DNA from: Serilophus lunatus
Taxonomy: Eukaryota; Chordata; Aves; Passeriformes; Eurylaimidae
NCBI GenBank assembly: GCA_013399895.1
Contig: VXBA01003377.1
Span: forward strand, 62,001-126,000
Length of the DNA: 64,000 nucleotides
Direction: 5' to 3'
Positions within the stretch are counted from its first letter, which is position 1; every line of letters begins with the position of its first letter. The notes under the pieces were generated by a model. That model was not told where the DNA came from and did no database searches. It saw only the letters and a program-made list of their open reading frames with translations. Of this stretch, positions 54,201-64,000 are shown piece by piece. Both the position numbers and the translations under genes were made by a program.

Positions 54201-54396
54201 CGGTAAACAGAGAAAGCTTTTTTGATATTCACACTATATGGATCTAACTTTGTGTCCATCTATTTTTGTTATGCAATTATTGGTTGGAGGCATCTTGCTT
54301 TACTGATTATCTTCTTCTGTCACAGAAATTTTCCCTTCAGCGAGTCAATTCTTTTTAACATTTTCTCTTAAAAAATGCTAAACTCGAGTAAATTAC

Positions 54397-54559
54397 CTCT
54401 AGGTTCATCAATGTAGAAAGAAACACCTTTTTTGTCCTCTTGCTCATCAACGTGATCATAAGTGATCTGTGGAACTGACAAGGAATGTTCTCCCAGGTTT
54501 ATTACAGGTGCAGAACCATTACCACAGCCTAGCTTTCCTTTTCTTTTATATCTTCTAGC
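54397..54559 (-). CDS. KCNQ1: KCNQ1-family exon 10: basic cluster and GEHSLSVPQIT block
   Basis: This exon of 163 bp (54 codons plus one base) has its acceptor AG at 54560-54561 (CCACAG) and a GTAATT donor at 54396. It opens with a basic cluster ARRYKRKGKL that stands where human KCNQ1 has VKKKKFKLDK. The block GEHSLSVPQITYDH aligns with human GEKMLTVPHITCDP, followed by an acidic EQEDKK stretch and FYIDE. It is 21 bp longer than the 142 bp recalled for human and keeps the same phase 1 end, so the difference is again a multiple of three. The last base pairs with the first two of exon 11 to make Val, as in human. Identity as exon 10 rests on order, phase and the VPxIT block. Confidence 0.92.
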
Positions 54560-56494
54560 CTGTGGTAGTAGAAATGGAATGGTATCAGAAATCAAACACA
54601 GACAAGTACACATGTGAGCTTCACTATGCAGTAAATTCACTTGAGGTTTTAAGTTTTTTATGCAAAGAATGAAATTGAAATTCAGTGAAAGGGGTAGAAC
54701 CTCATTTTATGTTTTCAAAGTGTCTGATTCTGAATTATCAATATCAGAATTTGATTTTCAAAGGAAGATGGCCAGCACGTTCTGAAAATTAGGCCTCAGG
54801 TACAATTTCTCAAATTGAGACAAAAACTCAAGGCATACAAAGTAATCATCACTTCAGTACACAACAGCTTGGCTGCAATGTCTTTCTAAAGCTCTAATTA
54901 AACATACCCTTAGACTTTGAACTATGAACTAGTCCCTGTGCAGCTTTTTCAACTAAAGAAAGTTTCAAAGGCAAACATTAGGAGAAAATAAATTCTTCCT
55001 CCTGCCTCCAAACAGTTTTCTTGATTTTGAAGTCTCGTAAACACCCTAGAATTGGTACTTAAAAACAAAAACAACAAATAGCTGCAGGCTCAATATATTC
55101 ACAAATGGGACAAGGCTGCTTGGTCTAAGTAAACCAATTTTTTTTTATGGTCTGCATTCAGACTTTTGCAGTTCATTCTTCTGTTCAGCTCTGCAGCAGT
55201 GAAACAAATGCATGTTCAAAGTTAGATGGGACCAAAGAAGTGGCAGAAATGGGTATTTAATGTAGATAGTGGCTGAACTACACATCAAAATACTTCTAAA
55301 GGCAAAGATCACAGGCTCTCATAGCAGGAAAAGAAATTAGGAATTCTCTGAAGAACAAAATGCTACAACATACACAAGATGATCAATATATATTCAAGTC
55401 CTTAAAATAAGAAGGTAGGCAGACAAAGAAAGAGCAAGAGAAGGTGAGCCTTTGGCAAGATGAAAGAACCATGACGATATTCTTAAATTAGGGTTAGCAG
55501 TTCACAGGGAGGTTCAAGTTTAATAATATATCAGGGAAATTCCTCTCACTAGAGAAAACGCTACCTATTTTTTCCAGCTCTCCAACCATGGATTGCTTGC
55601 TGTTAAGCAGCACATGAAAGGAGCTTTATTGCAGCTGCACCCCTTTCCTCCTGTTTTTTCTGTCCCCAGTTACGATGAAGAAAAGGCATAGCAAAATCAT
55701 GCTCTGCTGAATACCGAGTGGATCACACTGCTGCACCACCACAACACATGCATGCACACAGATCATGCAGTTACAGCTTTCTCCATGTGCAAGGGGAAGG
55801 AAGGTGTTTTGCCCTTCTCTGGGCAACAGGCATCAGTGGGATTTAAATGCTAAACCCAGGCCTCTGCCATCATTTGAGAAACTCTGGGTGTCTGAGCTGG
55901 ACCTGCTGCAACCTCTGCCTTTTTGGCAGGGATGCTGAAGGCCGACCAAGCTCGGCAATGAAATCACTGGACTGTGTTTAGACAATCCCACCTGTGCAGA
56001 CAAACCCTGTTCCACTTCACTGCACCCACAGCTCAGGAATTTGCCCTAATTTCTACACACAGCCCCAAATTAAAGTACCACACAGTGCTTCAGGAAAGCA
56101 CAGCTACTGACACAGCCACATGTTAAAATGTGACCATAAATTTGTAAACTCTCCTCTCTTCCTGTATGAACTACTATGTAAAATGAATGCAGAAGGGGGA
56201 AACGTCATCGTTGCTTTACGTTATCCTTTGAGAAGGTAAGACACTTCAAAGAGTTATAAAAAAATGGAGAATTGGCACCTGTCTGACCACCAGGGTGATT
56301 TAAAGTCAGAAGACATTTGTCCCTCAGGAATACTTTAAGGAAAACAAAACTAATCGTGCTGTGGCATGGAGGCAAACAATCAAACGTATTTCAGCTGTCC
56401 CAACTCTTCAGGCACTTCTCACAAGGCTTTTGGCAAGTTACCCCAATGAAATGAAAAGCAAGCACAGAACAGAGTTCTGCCAATTCTCCGTTAC
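54560..56494 (-). other. Intron 9
   Basis: This 1,935 bp intron lies between exons 9 and 10, with a GTAACG donor and a CCACAG acceptor. I see no repeat or RNA gene in it. Confidence 0.9.
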
Positions 56495-56623
56495 CTGTTT
56501 TCTCAGACTAGGGCTAGATGGCGCTGGTGGCTTTTTGGGATTTTGCACTGGAGGTGTAACGTAGATCTTCCATGTCGCCGTGGAACTGCAGGATTTCTCT
56601 GCTGCATAGCACCGCCACAGGGT
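56495..56623 (-). CDS. KCNQ1: KCNQ1-family exon 9: helix A and diverged proline-rich linker
   Basis: This exon of 129 bp (43 codons) has its acceptor AG at 56624-56625 and a GTAACG donor at 56494. It begins TLWRCYAAEK and continues to TWKIYV, which matches the helix A end of KCNQ1 (in human TAWRCYAAEN, then TWKIY). Two extra residues lie between these blocks. After TWKIYV the similarity collapses: a Pro/Lys/Ser-rich tract, PPVQNPKKPPAPSSPSLRKQ, replaces the human segment that ends near KPKKSVV. It is 6 bp longer than the 123 bp recalled for human, a multiple of three. The frame is open across both splice sites. The linker between helices A and B is expected to be disordered and to evolve quickly. 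Confidence 0.93.
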
Positions 56624-57572
<949 letters not shown>

Positions 57573-58958
57573 CTAAACATAACCAAAATTACCAGTCAGA
57601 CTCCAATCTGGCTTCACATACTTAAATTCAATAAGCACATGTAATAAGATACTTTCTGAGAAAAAGAAAAGTTAAGAATTATCAAGTGTCCACAGTGACA
57701 GAATTCTAGTTATTCCCACAAATAACTCTGAAATTGAGCAGATCAATGCTGGCATCATGTAACTTCAAACAACAGCATGTGTTTATTGCTGTGATCAACA
57801 GGTTGCAGAAGTCAGAGGCATATTCCAGAGGGAGCCCTACACAACAGTGGAAGAAGCAAATAATGATGTCACATGACTGACTCTCAGCTATTCTTTGCAC
57901 TTGTTTTTAGTTTCATGTGACCAAAAACAAACAGGCACCAAAACCTTCCTGGTCCCCCCAAAAGCCCAACTTTAAAAAACTCAACCTACAACTAAAGACA
58001 GAAACCAGTTTGCTTTTCCAGGCAAACTGAGCAAAGAAGGTAAAGATGGGCTTCGTAATTTCAACATCACTGTTGAAATCAATAGTTACTGGAGAAATGC
58101 TTTGTCTTGTCTAATTGTTCTGATGGTATTGTCTTTACTCTCCCCCTATTTATTCAAAGATCCAAAAAGCCCAAAGATCTCTCCCTATAGTACCACATAG
58201 ATGGCAGATGCAGTTCCCTAGATCTCTGCTTTGTGGCAGCGTTCTTGTTCCTCTCCTCACAAGGAGCCAAATTATTATCATATAATCCCAAAACATAGGA
58301 AAAAAAGAAGTGTTCAACCCTGGCACCAACATGCTGATAAAAAATTCTCTCTTTAATTCATACACTAGAATAGCTTCAGTTCTTTGAGCAGTGGAAGTTA
58401 CTTGCTTTTTAGTCCACCTTTGTCTAAATAGACTGCTGTAAAGATACAGTAGTTTCATTCATAGAATTATAGAATGGCTTGGATTGCAAAGCTCATCAAG
58501 TTCCAAACCTCAGGCAGGGACAACTTCCTCTAGACCAGGTTGGTCAGAGCCCCATCCAACCTGGCCTTGGACACTTCCAGGGATGGGGCAGCCAAAACTT
58601 CTCTGGGAAACCTGTGCCAGGGCCTCACCACCCTCACAGGGAAGAATTTCTTCCTAATGTTCAATCTAACCCTCACTTTGAAGCCATTCCCCCTTGTCCT
58701 GTCACTCCAGGCCCTTGTAAATAGTTTCTCTCTATCTTTCCTGTGGGCTCCCTTCAGGTACCAAAAGGCCACAGTTAGGTCATTCTCTTCTCCAGGCTGA
58801 ATAATCCCAGTTCTTGCACAGACACACTCTAGGGGATGTGCCTGTGCACATTCTGAAGCAACACCCAACTCCTGTTCTTTCCTACCAAAGGCACCAATTT
58901 AGAACTACCTAATTGTGCACCCAAGTCAAACAGACACCTTGATTTGATTTCTACTCAC
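57573..58958 (-). other. Intron 7
   Basis: This 1,386 bp intron lies between exons 7 and 8, with a GTGAGT donor and a TGTTTAG acceptor. About 400 bp of it is a CR1 copy in the sense orientation. The rest is unremarkable. Confidence 0.9.
58459..58868 (-). mobile_element. CR1 3' fragment in intron 7
   Basis: The plus strand starts with ATTCATAGAATTATAGAATG, the reverse complement of the CR1 terminal repeat, and continues into a 3' UTR block shared with the copies at 33307 and 50830. The minus strand then reads the ORF2 end (worn). It is sense with respect to the host gene, and its truncated 5' end lies about 90 bp from the exon 7 donor. Confidence 0.93.
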
Positions 58959-59069
58959 CGCTGGGAGAGCGAAGAAAGAGATGGCAAATACTGAAAAACA
59001 GGAAGCTATTGTCTTCCCAATCCACGTCTGGGGAACTTTGTCTCCATATCCAATCGTTGTGACCGTTAC
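58959..59069 (-). CDS. KCNQ1: KCNQ1-family exon 7: selectivity filter and first part of S6
   Basis: This exon of 111 bp (37 codons) starts after an acceptor AG at 59070-59071 and ends before a GTGAGT donor at 58958. The length is what I recall for human KCNQ1 exon 7. It opens in phase 0 with VTVTTIGYGDKVPQTW. The K+ selectivity signature TIGYGD sits at codons 5-10 (59040-59057). S6 follows, including the SFFALPA stretch that in KCNQ1 forms the gate hinge and contacts KCNE1. Against human KCNQ1 the only change I see is Val to Ile in TWIGK. The wording is specific to KCNQ1-type channels rather than KCNQ2-5. A CR1 element begins only about 90 bp downstream of the donor. Confidence 0.97.
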
Positions 59070-62000
59070 CTAGGCCAGAAACAAACATCTGCTTCAGTGC
59101 AACGAGGTACCTTTTCCTCCAAAAAGCAGGGGAAAAAAAAGAACAAAACAGAAGAGAAATTAGAGAAGTATCTGGAGACATGTATGAATCAACAGGGTTT
59201 AGATTTGGGGATAAGGAAACCACAGCAAACGTTTTACATTCTCCAGCAGATATTCACAGCTTGACCACTGTTTTGGAGGCAACAGTAGTGTGGACTGAGG
59301 ACAACTGCTCTCACAAATTGTAGCTGGCTGCTTCCACTCTTCCAAAACTTCAAGAATCAGTCCTGTGGGCTAGAAGCTTGTCTAGTTTTGCATTTAAAAC
59401 TTAGTTTCATAGTGGGGAGAAGAAAGCCTTGAAAGCACTGACTTGCACACAACCAACACGTGGGTATCTGACCAACTCTGCAGTCAGGCAGGCACTGGAA
59501 GAGGCAGAGTAAGCTATGCCCCGTGCTGACAGGAACAAAAAGGGACAGACAGCACTAACATCAGCCCAGATGTGTATTTATGGCAAGAGGGAGAATATAC
59601 AAACAATCCAGGACACATTATATCCTGAAGTCAACCTGCCAACAGACCAAGAGCTGAAGACAAGTGAGTCCTGTGCTTAGCTTTTGCTTCTCCCCCCACA
59701 AACACAGCATTTTACCATTAAAATTGTGTTTAAGCCACAAGATCCGAATATACATTTCTTACTGGAGACCAGCTCTCCTCCAGCACGACTCAGGCAGCAA
59801 AAAAACTCCAAAAACCCAGAATCATTAAGGGTTTCTAGCATACTCAAAGTTCTGATGCTGTCATAAATTGGTGAAAGAAGTGTGGCTTGCACACCCTGAG
59901 AAGTAAATAGCTTCTGGTGAGGAAATGAAGAATTCTGTCCTCAATACTAACCTCTGGGGAGAACTCTGAATAGAAAAAATGCACTTCTATTTGGGAGCAC
60001 CAGTCCTAAGCCTAGTCCCCTTCCCTTCACTTTGCCTTGAATGGTAGCAGAAATACAGCCAAAAGAGACTTAAAAGAATAAATAAATTTACACGAACTAC
60101 AAAAGAAGCTGCCTTTTATGGAAAAATTTGCTGACAAATGCTTAGATATTATGCAAAAATAGGCTTCTCCAAAGACTATCAAGCAATAAAGGCATGAGAG
60201 AATATATTTCCTTCTCCTCCTCTCAGAGCACTTCTACAGAGAGCTGGAAGAAAGTTTTGAAGGGAGAAAATTACCAACTACTATCAAACTTTGTTTTTCC
60301 AAGTTTAAGAAAAGTTAGGCATGTGTTGATTCATCCTAAACTTTTCACTTGATGAATTCCACTTTGTAGAATCTATATCCTTGAATGAATATTGTTATTT
60401 TGAACTGCAAACTGCTCTCAGCAGGAACTCTGTCTTGCCAGGTGCTTGTCCAGATTTAATGTGGCTTGTGAAGTGACTCAGGTGCTGTGTACTACCAGCA
60501 GTACAAACAGATGAGTTTGCCAGTCCCCAAAATTAAACCAGACCCTCCCAAAATTCAACTTTGAAATGCAGTATGTATTAATGGGCAGTGGAGGAAGAAA
60601 TCAATGTTTTTTTAACAGCGCTTCAGCTCCTCAGTGCACCCAGATGACCCCTTAAAGTCTGTGATTTTTCCTTCCTTTTCCTCTCTTTTTTCCTTATGAA
60701 AGGCTTCTTGGTTTTTTGAGGGCAGTTTGTTTGATTTGGGTTTTTTTTCTGACTTCTCCAGCACTCAGGACTTAAAAACAAACTGCAGTCATGTTGAGCT
60801 GCCTTAATGTTACTATAGACGACAGCATGAAAGCAGTAACCACAGAAAAGATGAATTTTCCACCTCTACAGCAGGCATTTGGCTGGCAGATTCCTGCAGG
60901 TGCCTGAACATGTCTCAGAATGTTTTTCCCTGGCTACCTTAAGAGGGTTCCTTCTTGGTAATCTAATTAGTACATTGAATATGTGGAAAGGATTATAAAT
61001 AATGTACTTCCCTTGCTTTCTTAATCACAACAGATTTTTTTTCTGCTTGTACATCCAAAAGTCATTAGTGTCTCTGAGAAGAGGATATTGAATAACTGGC
61101 CTTTGGAAAATGACACCTCCTTTGTAACACAGATGGCACATTCCAGCTGCCGTGCAACGGCAGCTCGGAAAACATTTCTGTACCCTTCAAAAAGAGAAGA
61201 ACTCTAATTCAGGAGAAGTCAACAGAGCTGCTCAGGTGCTTTAAGACAGGCAGGTGTCCTGAAGTGTTTAAAGTCGGGACTGCACACTTCAAGAAATATA
61301 CTAAATATAAAGGGGTTCAAACTGCTTCATCTGGCATGGAAATTTACTACTGGAAATTCTGAGCAACAGATCCTGAATACCTCTGCCAGTTAACACCAAT
61401 TTACTGGAGTGACTGTTTAACTCAAATGCAAAGGTATAGAACAGTTGAGTTTGCAGCAAGACCAATAAGCATCAGCAGCAGCAAAAGGCAAGCATGGAAG
61501 GGCCAACAGAAGGGAAGCCTCCTTCTTTCCTCAAGAAAAAATGCCCATGAAAAACAGGGAAGCTGCTGTGAGATGGGGTGCAACTCTGTCAGACTGACCA
61601 CGCTGTTGGAAATGCTGCTGCACTTGTTCTACATGCTATAACTTCTGAAAGTGGCTTCACATAAAATACTACAAGTCTTTGATGTCTTTGCAGTTTAACC
61701 TGTTTGCCTGACACAAATGTAGGTGAAACAACTTTGGACTTAACTGAAGCAGGTGATTGTAGTTAGCATTTAATTCCAACTCTCATTCATTCTTTATTTT
61801 CTCTTTTTCATTTATACCTTTCAGGTCATTTGTATCAAGTTCAGCAAGCTTGCACTTTTCTACTCGAAGCAAAATATTCCCCATAATACACTCTGTGGTT
61901 TTTGTCAGACACATAAGACTTTCAAATACTTGCTACCAAGATTTTTTTTTTCCTATGCTTCAGTTTTGAAAGGCAAAAGTGAAATCAAATTTCACTCCCT

Positions 62001-64000
62001 AGTAATTCCACATCTGTGTTTCTATGTTACAGGAGATTTGAAAAGAAAAAGAAACTGATTCACTTTGTCCTTTGTCACTGTTCCCAGCTGTGAACTGCAC
62101 CTGCACCGTGACTCACTAAATGCTGAGGGGGCCTAGATGCCTGAAAAGCTTGAACAACAATTTAAACACTGTTCTTCGTGTGCCTCACACAGCTAGAGAA
62201 AGAGAAGCTGACTTTATCTTGCTATTACACAAAACAAGTCAAGTTTTGGAAAACAACAACAAAACCCATTGAACACTTTGCATGGCCTACACACACACTT
62301 TGAGACACACATTCCAAGTATTCTATATCAACAAGGTAATACTGTGCATTTTAAACTTATTTGTTGGTCTTCACTACTGAACTCTTTTTAAATGGCTGAA
62401 GTTCTATGTTGTAGAAACGCATTCCGACTTTTTTGACCTTAACTGTTTTAATTTTTACTCAAATCAATGCTGTAGCTTGTAGCATTTAAAAGTATTTTGT
62501 AATCCTTATCTATCCAATGCAACTCATAGAGCAAGCTCTGGATAACTAGAGCTCAAAAAAAAGGAAGAAAAGGAAGGTAGAAAAAGTACATTGGGCTCAC
62601 ATGGAAGTTTTATTTTGATTAATGCAGGAATAATCCATGCAAGAATATATGTGGACAGAACTGGATGCAAAAAGTGATAGCTAGTTCCCAAATGGATTGT
62701 TGGAAATACTTTCTTGTTCATCACTGTACCTTTCTCCCTTCAGTTTGATAAGGAGTTCTTCTTTCCTCCCATTCTGAATAGGGGCATTTCTGGCCTTTTT
62801 GCAGTTGCAGGCCCAGGAATAACTTTATGCAACACCAAAGACATTATGCAGAGCCAACATGAGTCACCATCCTTTAACGGTTACATATTAAATTTAGACA
62901 TCCTTATTCATAAACTATGTTTTCCCCTCTTTCACTGGTGTCATTCCAATTCAACGATCCTACAAATTTATTGTGTTAGAAAAATTCATGAGCTGTTTCT
63001 TACGAGTTTAGCTGAACTAGCATAAACTTTTAAAGGAGTCCCTGATGCTGCTGAACTTCCCACAAGCAGCCCCACTTTTAATTGGATGTACTTCACAGAC
63101 CATTAGCAAAGCCAGGAACACGACGTGCTTTCCACTGTTCAGCCATTTGAACACCATTGTTTGAGCTGAATTGCTCAAATAATAGAAGAATAAGTGAGCT
63201 TGTGTACTGGTCTGTTTTCTTCAAGTAGACAAGGGGTATCTTTCAATTATACCCTAATTGTTTTTCTTTTAAAATACAGCACAATCTGTGCTTCTGATAC
63301 ATTTATTATTCTCCCCCACTAGTCACAGGTTGTCTCGTATCTATAACCATGAGATTTTATATTCTGAAAATTTCATCGTATTTCCATGAAAGGCTTTAAT
63401 AATTGGTTGTTTCTTGGGCTAGTTCATAGTTTCATTTCTTCCCAGCACCTTAGAAAATCAGGTCCATCTGGCAATTTAGTGCATTTTTCTTTTTCACTGG
63501 ATTCTTCTTGGTTTGAACTGGGTTTTGCACAGCCATGTGTGATAGTCTGCAAATGAAATGAATACTTGACAACCTAGTGACAGGACATTAATGTTTGAAG
63601 TAATTTAATACCAAACCACTTACAGGCTACCTGTAATATAGTCTACATTTCTGTATAATCCATTGAAGTAGATTAAGAATTAGAAACATATATCTATTAA
63701 TAAAAGACTTCTCTGAGCAACCTGTTCTCTGTGTTCCTTTTTCAACTGATTCTGGGCATGCACATGATAATCACACAATACTTTCAAAAGTCCAGTTCTC
63801 CCTTACAGATATTTTTTCTTTGTTTTACTAAAGATTTGCACTGAACCTGAATGATGATTGATATCTAAAAGATTTGTTGAATGCATGAAGCTTTGCCAGC
63901 TGCTTTTGACAGATCAATTTACAGAGAACCACAGTATTTTAAAAAGAAACAAACAAAAAAGCCCTTCACCAAAACTAACAAACAACACCCCAAAAAATCA
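59070..64000 (-). other. Intron 6 (partial)
   Basis: This is sequence upstream of exon 7 on the minus strand. I searched for exon 6 (pore helix region ending in Trp-Trp-Gly-Val in this family) and did not find it, so it lies beyond base 64000. No transposon or RNA gene is recognised here. The last 60 bases are A-rich low-complexity sequence. Confidence 0.75.

Larger units (their letters stand above)
24290..54396 (-). other. Intron 10 of the KCNQ1-family gene (30.1 kb)
   Basis: This is the long intron between exons 10 and 11. In mammals the equivalent intron of KCNQ1 carries the KvDMR1 imprinting centre and the antisense RNA KCNQ1OT1. Here I see no CpG island: the GC-rich stretches are CR1 copies and a CpG-poor minisatellite. 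Its contents are five CR1 pieces, a cyclin B retrocopy, an assembly gap, a MIR-like SINE, a minisatellite and degenerate TTTAGA repeats. The remainder is AT-rich unique sequence in which I recognise nothing else. Confidence 0.85.

Overview
This is bird nuclear DNA. The evidence is a set of CR1 non-LTR retrotransposon copies, almost all 5'-truncated, an otherwise AT-rich and repeat-poor background, and split exons with GT-AG splice sites. It is eukaryotic, so there are no operons. The species cannot be read from the sequence. Nearly all of the window is intron.

The only intact protein-coding gene I can support lies on the minus strand: five consecutive exons of a KCNQ1-family voltage-gated potassium channel. 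Using human KCNQ1 numbering they are exon 7 (58959-59069, selectivity filter and start of S6), exon 8 (57477-57572, end of S6 and start of helix A), exon 9 (56495-56623), exon 10 (54397-54559) and exon 11 (24175-24289). All five have canonical splice sites, their phases join in one open frame (614 coding bases), and no stop is seen. Exons 7 and 8 are almost identical to mammalian KCNQ1. Exons 9-11, the cytoplasmic linker after helix A, are strongly diverged, with length changes in multiples of three. The gene may therefore be a KCNQ1-like paralogue or a fast-evolving orthologue. The exons before 7 and after 11 lie outside the window.

Layout from left to right: 1-24174 is intron 11 (partial), holding small tandem repeats and a nested pair of CR1 elements near 20.1-20.8 kb. 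24290-54396 is intron 10 (30.1 kb), holding a broken cyclin B retrocopy joined to a CR1 piece with an assembly gap (29.1-30.9 kb), further CR1 copies, an ancient MIR-like SINE (43.7 kb) and a 41-bp minisatellite (46.1-46.5 kb). 54560-58958 holds exons 8-10 and short introns. 59070-64000 is intron 6 (partial).

The most interesting points are: (1) the KCNQ1-like divergence pattern; (2) a possible chimeric cyclin B/CR1 retrocopy; (3) a CR1 pair in opposite orientation flanking exons 8-10, with 117 aligned bases at about 94% complementarity by eye, which could form a long RNA duplex; (4) a MIR copy in a bird; (5) the 41-bp minisatellite, which creates spurious ORFs. I found no convincing novel protein system.
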